From assembly GCA_964247055.1 (NCBI GenBank), contig OZ176059.1, positions 3,224,001 through 3,288,000 on the forward strand: a stretch of 64,000 nucleotides of DNA, in the 5' to 3' direction. Under the pieces are notes generated by a model, which did not search any database, had not been told where the DNA came from, and saw only the letters and a program-made list of their open reading frames with translations. Shown here piece after piece: positions 44,101-58,189 of this stretch; within the stretch, counting starts at the first letter, position 1; each line of letters begins with the position of its first letter. The position numbers and the translations under genes were made by a program. This stretch comes from Paragordius varius. Its lineage: Eukaryota; Nematomorpha.

Positions 44101-47100
44101 TCAAATTCACTCTTAAACAATTCAAATTTACCCTTAAACAATTTAAATTCACCCTCAAATAAAATATATGTTTTTTCAAAAGATAAAAAATTACCTATAT
44201 TTTAATATATTTTTAGAAAATAAAAATTTCTATATAATACTTGATTTATATACCATTACAATTCAAATTCACTCTTAAACAATTCAAATTTACCCTTAAA
44301 CAATTTAAATTCACCCTCAAATAAAATATATGTTTTTTCAAAAGATAAAAAATTACCTATATTTTAATATATTTTTAGAAAATAAAAATTTCTATATAAT
44401 ACTTGATTTATATACCATTACAATTCAAATTCACCCTCAAATAAAATATATGTTTTTTAAGATAAATAATTATCTATATTTTAATATATTTTTATAAATA
44501 AAAATGTAACTGAAAAAATTTTATATACCATTACAATTCAAATTCACCCTTGAACAATTCAAATTCACCCTCAAATAAAATATATTTTTTTTAAGATAAA
44601 AATTACCTATATTTTAATATATTTTAGAAAATAAAAATTTTGTTTTAAATAAAAAATTTTATATACCATTAGAATTCAAATTCACCCTTGAACAATTCAA
44701 ATTCATCCTAAAATAAAAATATATGTTTTTAAGATAAAAAATTACCTATATATTAATTATATTTTTAAAAAATAAAAATTTTGTTTTAAATAAAATTTAT
44801 ATATACCATTACAATTCAAATTTACCCTTGAACAATTCAAATTCACCCTCAAATAAAATATATGTTTTTTCAAAAAATAAAAAATTACCTATATTTTAAT
44901 ATATTTTTAAAAAATAAAAATTTTGTTTTATACTGAAAAAATAATAAACTATGCGCCATACAGATATATTTCATATAAAATTAATAAGTTATATTTGTTT
45001 CTAAAACACATAATTTCTTTTTAGGGTAAATTTTAATTTCTTTTTAGGGTGAATTTGAATTTTTTAAGGGTGAATTTGAACTGTAAATGGTATATATAAT
45101 ATAAAAATATAAATTTTAAAAGTATGGTTGTCTTTTAGATAAAAATATTTGTTTTTATATTTTTACGTTTTTTTCCGTAAAATTTAAATTTTTACCGTAT
45201 TACTATTAGAATAAAAGTCTTTTTTTTAAAAAACTTGAGTAATATAGTATATACTCGCTGTAATATTGAGAAGCTTTTAAGTAAAAGAGATTTATCAAGA
45301 AAAAAGTGTTTTGTTTTAGAGAATAATATTATTATTATTATAATTAACAATTTCAATTTCTAGATTATTTCCTTTTACTTATTATTTTCGAGTTTTTACT
45401 TGAAATTTTCAATTCTCGTTTTCATAGGAATATTTTAGATTAAAAAACCTATCTTTTTTTTAAAATACTTGAGTAATTAAGTTTATACTCGCTGTAATAT
45501 TGTTAAGCTTTTAAGTAAAAGAGATTTATAAAGAAAAAAATGCTTAATTTAAAGAATAATAATAATATTATTATTATTATCAATTTTATTTAGATTCTTT
45601 CTTTTTACTACTTTTTTTCGAATTTTTGTTTTAAAATACTTGAGTAATGTAGTATATACTCGCTGTAATATTAAGAAGCTTTTAAGTAAAAGAGATTTAT
45701 CAAGAAAAAAGTGTTTTGTTTCAGAGAACAAATAATATTATCATAAATTTTAATTAGATGTTTCCTTTTACTTTTTTTACTATCTTTTACATTTGGCATT
45801 TCAAAGGAAATCCACAATAATATATTAGATTAAAAAACCTTGCTTTTAAAATACTTGAGTAATGTAGTATATACTCGCTTTAATATTGTTAAGCTTCTAA
45901 GTAAAAGAAATTTATTAAGAAAAAAGTGCTTATTATAGATAATAATATTATTTTTATTAACAATTTCAATTACTAGATTATTTTCTTTTACTAATTTTTT
46001 CGACTTTTTGTCTTAAAATACTTGAGTAATATAGTAAATACTCGCTGTAATATTAAGAAGCTTTTGAGTAAAAGAGATTTATAAGAAAAATAGTGTTTAT
46101 TTTAGAGTATTATTTTTATTAATTTCAATTTTAGATTATTTCCTTTTACTTATTTTTTTTCGAGTTTTTACTTGAAATTTTTATTTTTCGCCCTCACTCG
46201 AGCAAGGAAGCCACAGGAATATTTGAGATTCAAAATACTTTGATTTTAAAATACTTGAGTAATTAAGTATATACTCGCTGTAATATTAAGAAGCTTTTAA
46301 GTAAAAGAGAATTATTAAGAAAAAAAGTGTTTTGTTTTAGAGAATAATATTATTTTTATTATCAATTTCAATAGATTGTTTCCTTTTACTTATTATTTTC
46401 GAGTTTTTACTTGAAATTTTAATTTCAAAGGAAACCCACAGGAATATTTTAGAATTGAAAAAACCTTTTTTAAAATACTTGATTAATTAATATACTCGCT
46501 GAAACATAGATTTTATTATTATTATTATAATTATCAATTTCAATTTCTAGATTGTTTCCTTTTACTTTTATTTTCGAGTTTATAATTTGAAATTTCAAAG
46601 GGAATCCACAGGAATATTTTAGAATAAAAGTCTTTGTTTTTAAATACTTTAGTAATGTAGTATATACTCGCTTTAATATTGAGAGCCTTAAAAAGGGATT
46701 TTGAGAAAAAAGTTTTGTTTTAGAGAATAATATTTTTATTATTATTATCAATTTTATTTAAATTGTTTCCTTTTACTTATTTTTTTCGAGTTTTTTTGAA
46801 TTTTTATTAGAATAAAAACCTTTTTTTTCTTTTAAAATACTTGAGTAATGTAGTATATACTCGCTGTAATATTAAGAAGCTTTTAAGTAAAAGAGATTTA
46901 TCAAGACAAAAAAGTGTTTTGTTTTTAGAGAATAATTTTATTATTAACAATTTCAATTTCTAGATTATTTCCTTTTACTTATTTTTTTCGAGTTTTAAAT
47001 TTTTGAAATTTTCTATTAGAATAAAAGTTTGCTTTTATAATAATTGAGTAATGTAGTATATACTCGCTGTAATATTATAAGCTTTTAAGTAAAAGAGATT

Positions 47101-47560
47101 AATTAAGCAAAAAAGTTTATTTCAGACATTAATATTATTATTATAATTAACAATTTCAATTTCTAGATTGTTTCCTTTTACTTATTATTTTTTTCGAATT
47201 TTTGTCTTAAAATACTTGAGTAATGTAGTATATACTCGTTGTAATATATAAGCTTTTAAGTATTAGAGTTTTTTTTAAAAAAAGTGTTTTTTAGAGAATA
47301 ATAATATTACTATCAATTTTAATTTCTAGATTGGTTTCTTTTACTAAATTTTTTTCAAGTTTTACTTGAAATTCTATTAGAATTAAATTTTTTAAAAAAA
47401 AAATCTTTATTTAAAGAATAATATTATATTTATATCAATTTCAATTTCTAGATTATTTCCTTTTACTTATTTTTTTCGAGTTTTATAAAATTTGAAATTT
47501 CTATTTTTCGTTCTGACTCGAGCAAGTAAGCCAGATGAATATTTTAGAATAAAAGTCTTT
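41135..47560 (+). repeat. Satellite A, block 1
   Basis: Tandem monomers of about 200-260 bp. The conserved order is: TACTTGAGTAATGTAGTATA, TACTCGCTGTAATATT, AAGAAGCTTTTAAGTAAAAG, ATTTATCAAGAAAAAA, GTGTTTTGTTTTAGAGAATA, a TTATTATTA run, AATTTCAATTTCTAGATT, ATTTCCTTTTACTTATTTTT, TCGAGTTTTTACTTGAAATT, then CTCACTCGAGCAAGGAAGCC in the longer monomers. Many copies are deleted internally. No coding capacity is apparent. Confidence 0.9.
43929..45197 (+). mobile_element. TA-flanked inverted-repeat element 1 (Tc1/mariner-type MITE)
   Basis: The left end is TA|CAGTGAAAACTGTGAATT with ATACGGA and AATGTAAAAATATA just inside. The right end is the inverted counterpart (TACGTTT...CCGTAAAATTTAAATTTT, then ACCG|TA). 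Both ends carry CCATACTTTT or its inverse about 80 bp in. The interior holds about six tandem copies of a 110-180 bp unit with TACCATTACAATTCAAATTC and ATTCACCCTCAAATAAAATA. A single module with CTATGCGCCATACAGATA follows. No transposase is present, so it is non-autonomous. TA flanks and CAGT ends fit the Tc1/mariner superfamily. Confidence 0.75.
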
Positions 47561-48440
47561 GTTTTATAAATAATTCTTAAATTTAAAAATGGAATTTATT
47601 TTTGAAATTTTATAAAATATCTATTATTTGGTAATTTTCCAATCAAAAAAAACCCTTTTATTTTTGAATATTATAAATAATTCTTCTTAAAGATGGAATT
47701 TATTTTTGAAATTGTGTAAAATATCTATTATTTGGTAATTTTTCAGTCAAAAAAACCTTTTTATTAATTATTATTTTAAAAAAATAAATAATTTAACAAA
47801 AAATGATTTTAAATTTCTAGACCTCTTTGTTTTAGATAATATTTCTTAGATTTAAAAAATGGAATATTTTTTAAAGAAAAAATTATTTATTCAACAAGAA
47901 ATGATTAAATTTTCTAGAGTATATCTTTGTTTTAGATAATTCTTTTTTTAAATTTAAAAGATGGAATAAATATTTTTTAAAAAAATTATTTTATTTAACA
48001 AGAAATGATTTTTATTTTCGAGTTTTATAAATAATTCTTCTTAAAGATGGAATAAATATTTTTGAAATTTTGTAAAATGACTATTATTTGGTAATTTTCA
48101 TTTAAAAGAAATTTTTATTAACAAATTGAAACGTTTTGCATTTAAAAGATTTTTTTTAAATAAAATATTTTTAATTTAACAAGAATTGATTTTAGTTTTC
48201 GATACCTCTTTGTTTTAGATAATTCTTCTTTTAAATTTAAAAGATGGAATAAATATTTTTGAAAGTTTATGAAATTTCATATTAGCTATTATTTAGTAAT
48301 TTTCCTCAATCAAAAAAAAACCTTTTTATTTTTGAAAAAATTTATTTATTCAACAAGAAATGATTTTAATTTTCTAGAGTTTTTATTTTCTTTCATTAGT
48401 GATCTCAAGAGAAAAAAAGCAAATTTTTTAGTTCAAAGAA
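47560..48440 (+). repeat. Repeat B, block 1
   Basis: Repeated units with AAGATGGAATAAATATTTTT, TATCTATTATTTGGTAATTT, CAGTCAAAAAAACCTTTTTA and AACAAGAAATGATTTTAATT. It always ends in TTTCTTTCATT and the exon-like cassette. No gene is recognisable. Confidence 0.8.
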
Positions 48441-48473
48441 GTATTTTGCTTTTAAATTTTAAAAAGTTTTTAG

Positions 48474-48548
48474 TTTTTGAATTCTTGCAAAAACGTTTTC
48501 AACGATCAAATCAAATCATAACAAGCTTCTTAAACTAAATTTTAAAGG
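48474..48548 (+). other. Copy of the 5'UTR-exon cassette (opposite orientation to eIF5A)
   Basis: TTTTTAG|TTTTTGAATTCTTGC to the donor GTATGT, with CAACGATCAAATCAAATCAT and CAAGCTTCTT inside. It matches the putative eIF5A 5'UTR exon (AACGATCAAACCAAATCACA, AGCTTCT). Confidence 0.68.
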
Positions 48549-48700
48549 GTATGTATATTTTAAATCTTTTTTTTAAAATTTTCTACAATTATAATTAAGA
48601 TTTTCTTAAAATATTTTGAAAAATTTATAATTTTTTTAATTTTATATCAAAAATTCATGTGGTTTTTTAAAAAAGCTATAAATATATATAGTCGCTGTTG
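48549..48700 (+). repeat. Repeat C, block 1
   Basis: A short stretch after the cassette with TTCTACAATTATAATTAAGA and TTTTCTTAAAATATTTTG, the same family as the longer block at 59.6 kb. Confidence 0.65.
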
Positions 48701-51700
48701 GAAAGCTTTTAAAAAGAGATTTATCCACTTTATTTTAGAGATTATATTTTAATAATATAATTAACAATTTCAATTTCTAGATTATTTCCTTTTACTTATT
48801 TTTTTTCGAGTTTTATAATTTGAAATTCCTATTTCTTGTTCTCATTCAAACAAGAAGCCTGATAAATATTTATTAAAAAATCTCTTACTCTCTTTCTCTT
48901 AAAATACTTGAGTAATGTAGTATATACTCGTTTTTATATTGTTAAGCTTTTAAGTAAAAGAGTATTAAGAAAAAAATGTTTATTTTAGAAAATAATATTT
49001 TTATTAAAATTAACAATTTCAATTTCATTGTTACCTTTTACTTATTTTTTTAGAGTTTTTGTCTTGAAATACTTGAGTAATGTAGTATATACTAGTTGTT
49101 TGAAAGCTTTTAAAATACAGATATATCCAGAAAAAAAGTGTTTAGTTTTAGAGAATAAATAATATTAATTTTATTATAATTAACAATTTCAATTTTTAGA
49201 TTGTTTCCTTTTACATATTTTATTTCGAGTTTTTACTTGAAATTTCTATTTTCGCCCTTACTCGAACAAAGAAAGTTAGATTAATATTTAAGATTAAAAA
49301 ACCTTGTTTCTAAAATTTTTGAGTAATGTAGTATATACTCACTTTAATATTAAGAAGCTTTTAAGTAAAAGAGATTTATCAAGAAAAAAGTGTTTATTTT
49401 AAAGAATATTCAATTTTAATTTCTATTTTGTTTCCTTTTACTTATTTTTTTCGAGTTTTTACTTGAAATTTTAAAAGGGATCCACAGGAATAGTTGAGAT
49501 TCAAAAAACCTGTTTTAAATACTTGAGTAATGAAGTATATACTCGCTGTAATATTAAAAAGCTTTTAAGTAAAAGAAAATTTATAAAAAAAAATTTTTAT
49601 TTAAAGAATAATATTATTATTATTATTAATTCCAATTTCTAGATTATTTCCTTTTACTTGTTTTTTTCGAGTTTTTTTTGAATATCTATTTGAATAAGAG
49701 TCTTTGCTTTTAAAATACTTGAGTAGTATATACTCGCTGTAATATTAAGAAGCTTTTAAGTAAAAGAGATTTATCAATAAAAAAGTGTGTTGTTTTAGAG
49801 AATAATAATTTTATTAAAATTTTAATTTCTAGATTATTTCTTTTTACTTATTTTTTTCGAGTTTTTCATTTGAAATTTTTATTTTTCGTTCTCAAACAAG
49901 TAAGCCAAATGAATATTTAGGATTTTGAGTAATTTAGAATATACTCGCTGTAATAAGAAGCTTTTAAGTAAAAGAGACTTATTATAATTATTATGAAATA
50001 TTTCAGAGAATAATATTTTTATTATCAATTTCAATTTCTAGATTATTTCCTTTTACTTATTTTTTTCGAGTTTTATAATTTGAAATTTTCATTTTTCGCC
50101 CTCACTCGAGCAAGGAAGCCACAGAAATAATTGAAATTCAAAAAACCTTCTTTTAAAATACTTGAGTAATGTAGTATATACTCGCTGTAATATAAAGAAC
50201 CTTTTAAGTAAAAGAGATTTATCTAGAAAAAAAGTTTTTTGTTTCAGAGAACAAATAATATTATTATTATTATAATTAACAATTTCAATTTCTAGATTAT
50301 TTCCTTTTACTTATTTTTTTCAAGTTTACTTGAAATTTCTATCTAAAGAGATTTATAAAGAAAAAAGTGTTTTGTTTTAGATATTAATAATATATTATTA
50401 TTATAATTGACAATTTTAATTTCTAGATTATTTCCTTTTACTTAATTTTTTGAATTTTTTAAAAAATTTTATTCTCGTTCTTACTCGTAATTGAAATTTA
50501 AAAACCTTGCTTTTAAAGTACTTGAGTAATGTAGTATATATTCGCTGTAATATTGAAAGCCTTAAAAAGAGATTTATTAAGAAAAAAAGTGTTTTTTATA
50601 GATAATAATATTATTTTTATTAACAATTTCAATTTCTAGATTATTTCCTTTTACTTATTTTATACGAGTTTTATAATTTGAAATTTCTATCTATAGAGAT
50701 TTATCAAGAAAAAATGTGTTTTGTTTTAAAGAATATTATTTTTTTCCGAATCTTTGTCTTAAAATACTTGAGTAATTAAGTATATACTCGCTGTAATATT
50801 GATAAGCTTTTAAGTAAAAGAGATATATCAAGAAAAAAAGTATTTTGTTTCAGAGAAAAATATTTTTATTTAAATTAACAAATTCAACATCTAAATTATT
50901 CCTTTTATTTCTTTTTTATTTTCCAGTTTTAATTTTGAAATATAATTTGTGATTACTATCTAAAGAGAATTTCTAAAGAAAAAAAGTGTTTAGTTTTAGA
51001 GAATAAATAATATTATTATTAAAATTAACATATTAAATTTCTAGATTCTTTTCTTTTAGTACTTTTTTTTCGAATTTTTGTCTTATTTGAGTAATTAAGT
51101 AAATACTCGCTGTAATATTAATAAGCTTTTAAGTAAAAGAGTTTTATAGAAAATTTTCTTATAGAAAATAATATTATTATTATATTTATTATCAATTTCA
51201 ATTTCTAGATTATTTCCTTTTACTTATTTTTTTCGAGTTTTTTTTGAATTTCTATTAGAATAAAAGTCTTTGTTTTAGATAATTCTTCTTGAGTAATGTA
51301 GTATATACTCGCTGTAATATTAAGAAGCTTTTAAGTAAAAGAGAATTATTAAGAAGAAAAGTGATTTGTTTTAGAGAAAATATTATATTTATTATGAATT
51401 TCAATTTCTAGTGTTTCCTTTTACTTTTTTATTTAAAAAGTTTTTCTTTTGGAATTTCAAAGGATATCCACAAGAATATTTTAAATATAAAAATTTCTTT
51501 CTCTTAAAATACTTGAGTAATGTAGTATATACTCGTTGAAATATAAGAAGCTTTTAAGTAACAGAGATTTATCAAGAAAAAAAGTGTTTTGTTTTAGAGA
51601 ACTAATAATATTATTATTATTATAATTAACAATTTCAATTTCTAGATTATTTCCTTTTACTTATTTTTAAGTTTTTACATTTAATATTTTTATTTCTCAC

Positions 51701-52905
51701 TCTAGCTCGAACAAGGAAACTATATGAATATTTAGGATTAAAAAACCTTTTGCTTTTTCTCTTAAAATATTTGAGTAATTTAGTATATACTCGTTGAAAC
51801 ATTGATTATCAATTTTAATTAGATTCTTTCCTTTTACTACTTTTCGAATTATGTCTTAAAATACTTGAGTAATGTAGTATATACTCGCTTTAATATTATG
51901 AAGCTTTTAAAGTTTATCAAGAAAAAAAGGGTGTTGTTTTAGAGAATAATATTATTTTTATTATAAATTTCAATTACTAGATTATTTCCTTTTACTCAAT
52001 TTTTTCGAGTTTTTGTTTTAAAATACTTGATTAATGTAGTATATACTCGCTTTAATATTGTTAAGCTTTTAAGTAAAAGAGATTTATCAAGAAAAAACTT
52101 TATTTAAAGAATAATATTATTTTTATTAACAATTTCAATTTCTAGATTATTTCCTTTTACTTATTTTTTTATTTTCGAGTTTTTTACTTGAATTTCTATT
52201 AGAATAAAAGTTTGTTTTTAAAATACTTGAGTAATTAAGTATATACTCGCTGTAATATTGTTAAGCTTTTAAGTAAAAGAAAATTTATAAAAAAAAACTT
52301 TATTTAAAGAATAATATTATATTTTCAATTTCTAGATTGTTTCCCTTTACTTGTTTTTTATTTTTTGAGTTTTTATTTGAAATTTTTATTTCTAGCTCTC
52401 ACTCAAACAAGGAAGCCACAAGAATATTTAGGATTAAAAAACCTTTTTTTTTCTTTTAAAATACTTGAGTAATTAAGTATATACTCGCTGTAATATTAAC
52501 AAGCTTTAACTAAAAGAGATTTATTAAGAAAAAAGTATGTTGTTTAAAGAATAATATTATTAATATTATTAACAATTTTAATTTCTAGATTATTTCCTTT
52601 TACTTATTTTTTTCGAGTTTTAAATTTTCATTTCGAATTTCATAAGAAATCCATAGGAATATTTTAGATTCAAAAAACCTTTTTCTTAAAAATCTTGAGT
52701 AATGTAGTATATACTCGCTTTAATATTAGGAACCTTTAAGTAAAAGAGATTTTTCAAGAAAAAAATGTTTATTAACAATTTCAATTAGATTATTATAAAT
52801 TTTAATTAAATTATTTCCTTTTACTTATTTTTTTCGAGTTTTTCATTTTAAATTTTTATCCTATAGAGATTTATTAAAAAAAACTGTTTTGTTTTAGAAC
52901 CAACA

Positions 52906-53484
52906 CAGTGAAAACTGTGAATTTATACGGACAAAATGTAAAAATATATTTTTATTTCAATAGACAACCATACTTTTTATTTTTCCTCAAAAACATTTGA
53001 TTACAATGTAAAAATCATATTTTAATATATTTTTATAAAATAAAAATCTAACTGAAAAAATTTTATATACCATTACAAATCAAATTTACCCTTAAACAAT
53101 TCAAATTCACCCTCAAAAATAAAATATATGCTTTTAAAAATCCTATATTTTTTTATTTTTATAAATAAAAATTTTGTTTTAAAATAATACTTGATTTATA
53201 AATCATTAGAATTCAAATTCACCCTTGAACAATTCAAATTCACCCTTGAATATAAAATATATGTTTTTTCAAAAGATAAAAAATTACCTATATATTTAAT
53301 AAATTTTTATAAAAAATAAAAATTTTGTTTAAAATAAAAATAATAAACTATGCGCCATAAAGATATATTTTATATAAAATTAATGAGTTATATTTGTTTC
53401 TAAAACACATAATTTCTTTTTAGGGTAAATTTTAATTTCTTTTTAGGGTGAATTTGAATTGTCCAAGGGTGAATAACTGTAAAT

Positions 53485-53547
<63 letters not shown>

Positions 53548-53631
53548 TAAAAGTATGGTTGTCTTTTAGATAAAAATAATTTGTCTTTATATTTTTACGT
53601 TTTTTTTTCCGTAGAATTTAAATTTTTACTG
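52906..53631 (+). mobile_element. TA-flanked inverted-repeat element 2 (MITE)
   Basis: Same termini as element 1 (CAGTGAAAACTGTG...TTTTTACTG). The right flank is TA; the left flank has changed to CA. There are two interior tandem units instead of six, and a long TA microsatellite at about 53490-53542. Confidence 0.75.
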
Positions 53632-54858
53632 TATATTATCAACAATTTCTAGATTATTCCTTTTACTTATTTATTTCGAGTTTTTACTTAAAATTTTCAT
53701 TTTTTAATATACTTAAGCAAAGAAACCACAGCAATATTTTAGATTAAAAAAACCCTTTTCTATTAAAATACTTGATTAATGTAGTATATACTCGCTGTAA
53801 TATAAAGAGGCTTTTAAGTAAAAGAAAGATTTATAAAGAAAAAAGTCTTTATATTAGAGAATAATATTATATTTATTATCAATTTCAATTTCTAGATTTG
53901 TTTGCTTTTTATTAATTTTTTCAAGTTTTATAATTTGAAATTTTAATTTCAGAGGAAACCCACAGGAATATTTTAGAATTGAAAAAAAACCTTTTTTAAA
54001 ATACTTGATTAATTAATATACTCGCTGTAATATAGATTTTATTATTATTATTATTATTATTATCAATTTATAATTAAATTCTTTCCTCTTACTACTTTAT
54101 TTCGAATCTTTGTCTTAAAATACTTGAGTAATGTAGTATATACTCGCTGTAATATATGAAGCCTTTAAGTAAAACAGAATTATCAAGAAAAAAGTGTTTT
54201 GTTTTTTAAAATAATATTATATTTATTATTAATTTCAATTTCTAGACTTATCCTTTTACTTAATTTTTTCACGTTTTATTGAATTTTTATTAGAATAAAA
54301 GTCTTTGTTTTAAAACACTTGAGTAATGTAGTATATATATACTCGCTGTAATATGTTAAGCTTTTAAGTAAAAGAAAATTTATAAAAAAAACTTGATTTA
54401 AAAGAATAATAATATTATTTTTATAATTAACAATTTCAATTTCTAGATTATTTACTTTTTTTATTTTTTTCAAGTTTTTACTTGAAATTTCTATTAGAAT
54501 AAAAGTCTTTGTTTTAAAGAACTTGAGTAATGTAGTATATACTCGCTGTAATATTAAGGAGCTTTTAAGTAAAAGAGAATTTATAAAGAAAAAAAGTGTT
54601 TAATTTAGAGAATAATATTATTTTTATAATAAACTATTCTAGATTGTTTCCTTTTACTCAATTTTTCGAGTTTTTAAAAATTTTTATTTACAGAGATTTA
54701 TAAAAAAAAGTGTTTATTAACAATTTCAATTAGATTATTATAAATTTTAATTAGATTGTTTCCTTTTACTCAATTTTTTTCGAGTTTTATAATTTTTGAA
54801 ATTTCTATCTATAGAGATTTATTAAGAAAAAAAAGTGTTTTGTTTTAGAAAACCAATA

Positions 54859-55137
54859 CAGTGAAAACTGTGAATTTATACGGACAAAATGTAAAAATAT
54901 ATTTTTTTTGATCAAAAGACAACCATACTTTTTTAATTTCTTTTGAAAAAACATTTTATTAAAATGTAAAATATTGATTGATTTACCAATAAAAATTTCT
55001 TATAATACTTTGTAGTTTTTAACAATGAGTTATATTCATAAAAATTAAAATTATAAAAGTATGGTTGTCTTTTAGATAAAAAATATTTGTTTTTATATTT
55101 TTACGTTTTTTTTTCCGTAGAATTTAAATTTTTACTG
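54859..55137 (+). mobile_element. TA-flanked inverted-repeat element 3 (short MITE)
   Basis: Only 279 bp: both inverted ends plus a short spacer, with the AATTCACCC repeats deleted. TA on both sides. Confidence 0.78.
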
Positions 55138-56638
55138 TATATCAATAATTTCAATTAGATTGTTTCCTTTTACTTATTTTTTTCGAGTTTTTTATTTGAA
55201 ATTATAATTTCTCGTTCTAACTCTAACAAGAAAGCCACAGGAATAATTTAGATTTAAAAAAAAATTTGCTTTTTCCAATATTTGAGTAATTAAATTAATA
55301 CATACTCGCTTTAATATAAGGAAGCTTTTAAGTAAAAGCGATTTATTAAAAAAAGTCTTTATTTTAAAGAATAATATTATTATCAATTTAAATAGATTTC
55401 GAGTTTTTCATTTAAAATTTTCAATTCTCGTTCTCACTCGAACAAGGATGGTAAATGAATATTTAGAATTAAAAAAACCTTGTTTTTAAAATACTTGAGT
55501 AATGTAGTATATACTCGCTGTAATATTAAGAAGCTTTTAAGTAAATGGGATTTATAAAAAAAGTGCTTATTTTAGAGAATAATATTATCGATTATTTCAA
55601 TTTCTAGATTATTTACTTTATTTTTTTCGATTAAAATTTTTATTTTTTACCCTCACTCGAGCAAGGAATCCACAGGAATATTTTAGATTTAAAAACCTAT
55701 CTTTTTTTAAAAAAACTTGATTAATGTAGTATATACTCGCTGTAATATTGATTATATAATTATTATTATTATTAATTTCAATTTCTATATTTTTCCTTTT
55801 ACTTATTATTTTCGATCTTTCTTTCTCCTTAAATACTTGAGTAATGTAGTAAATACTCGCTGTAATATTGATAAGCTTTTAGAGCAAAAAAAGTGATTTA
55901 TTAAGAAAAAAAGTGTTTATTATAGATATTAATATTATATTTATTATCAATTTCAATTTCTAGATTGTTTCCTTTTACTTATTTTTTTCGAGTTTTAAAA
56001 TTGAAATTTCTAAGGGAATCCACAGAAATATTTTAGATTAAATACCTATTTCTTTCTCTTAAAATACTTCAGTAATGTAGTATATACTCGCTGTAATATT
56101 AAGAAGCTTTTAAGTAAAAGAAAATTTATAAAAAAATACTTTATTTAAAGAATAATATTATATTTATTATCAATTTTAATTTCTAGATTGTTTTCTTTTA
56201 CTTATTTTTTTCAAGTTTTTACTTAAATTACTATTTCTCGCTTTAAATCAAGCATAAGCCACAGGAATATTTTAGATTAAAAAACCTTGCTAAAATACTT
56301 GAGTAATTAAGTTTATACTCGCTGTAATATTAAGAAGCTTTTAAGTAAAAGAAAATTTATAAAAAAAAAGTGTTTTATTTTAGAGAATAATATTATTTTT
56401 ATTATTATAAATTTAAATAATTCCTTTTATTTTTTTCGAGTTTTGTAATTTGAAATTTCTATCTAAAGACATTTATCCAGAAAAAAGCGTTTAATTCAGA
56501 CATTAATAATATTTTTATAATTATCAATTTCGATTTCTAGATTGTTTCCTTTAACTCAATTTTTTCGAGTTTTATAATTTGAAATTTCTATCTATAGAGA
56601 TTTATCAAGAAAAAAAGTGTTTTGTTTTAGAACCAATA

Positions 56639-57416
56639 CAGTGAAAAGTGTGAATTTATACGGACAAAATGTAAAAATATATTTTTTTTCAAAAAACAAC
56701 CATACTTTTTATTTTTCCATAAAAACATTTAATTACAATGTAAAATACATATTTAATTGAATTACCAGTAAAAATTTCTATATACTTGATTTATATACCA
56801 TTACAATTCAAATTTACCCTTAAACAATTCAAATTCCAAAAAAATTTATGTGTGATTTTAAAATAAAAAATTACCTATATTTTAATATTTTTAAAAAATA
56901 AAAATTTCTATATATACTTGATTTATATACCATTACAATTCAAATTCACCCTTGAACATTTCAAATTCACCCTCAAATAAAAAATATGTTTTTTAAGATA
57001 AAAAATTACCTATATTATAATATATATTTTTAAAAATAAAAATTTTATATCCTTAATTTATATATTCACTCTCGAATTCAAATTCACCCTCAAATATAAA
57101 ATATAGGGTTTTTTAAGATAAAAAATTACCTATATTTTAATATATTTTTAAAAAATAAAAAATAATGTTTTAAATAAAAATTAAAAACTATGCCATACAG
57201 ATATATTTTATATAAAATTAATAAGTTATATTTGTTTCTAAAACATCATAATTTATCTTTTTAGGGTAAATTTTAATAGTTCAAGGGTGAATTTGAACTG
57301 TAAATGGTATATATATATAAAATTAAAAATTTTAAAAAGTATGGTTGTCTCTTTTAAATAAAAATATTTGTTTTTATATTTTTACGTTTTGTACGTAGAA
57401 TTTAAATTTTTACTGT
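56639..57416 (+). mobile_element. TA-flanked inverted-repeat element 4 (MITE)
   Basis: TA|CAGTGAAAAGTGTGAATT to TTTTTACTG|TA, 778 bp. It has three interior units and the CTATGCCATACAGATA module. Confidence 0.77.
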
Positions 57417-58189
57417 ATAGTATTAAAAATTTTATTAATTAAATTGTTTCCTTTTACTCAATTTTTTCGAGTTTTTACTTGAAATTTTCTTTCTCGTTCT
57501 CACTCAAACAAGGTAGCCAGATGAATATTTTAGATTCAAAAAACCTTTCTCTATTAAAATACTTGAGTAATGTAGTATATACTCGCTGTAATATTGTTAA
57601 GCTTTTTAGTTAAAGAAATTTATTAAAAAAGTGTTTTGTTTTAGAGAATAATATTTTTATTAAAATTAACAATTTCAATTTCTAGATTGTTTCCTTTTAC
57701 TTATTTTTTTCGAGTTTTTACTTGAAATTTTCATTTCTAGTTCTCACTCGAGCAAGGAAGCCACAGGAATTTTTTAGAGTTGAAAAAAACCTTTCTTTTT
57801 CTTTATATACTGAAATTAAGTTTATACTCGCTGTAATATAAATAAACTTTTAGAGGCAAAAAAAGATTTATTAAGAAAATGTTTATTAACAATTTCAATT
57901 AGATTATTATAAATTTTAATTAGATTGTTTCATTTTACTTATTTTTTTCAAAAATTATATTTTGAAATTTCTATCTGAATTAAAGTCTTTGTCTTAAAAT
58001 ACTTGAGTAATTAAGTATATACTCGCTGTAATATTAAGAAGCTTTTAAGTAAAAGAAATTTATTCAGAAAAAAAGTTTTTATAGAGAATAATATTACTTT
58101 TATTATCAATTTCAATTTCTAAATTGTTTCCTTTTACTTATTTTTTCGAGTTTTTATTTGAAATTACTATTTCTCATTCGTAGCCAGTT

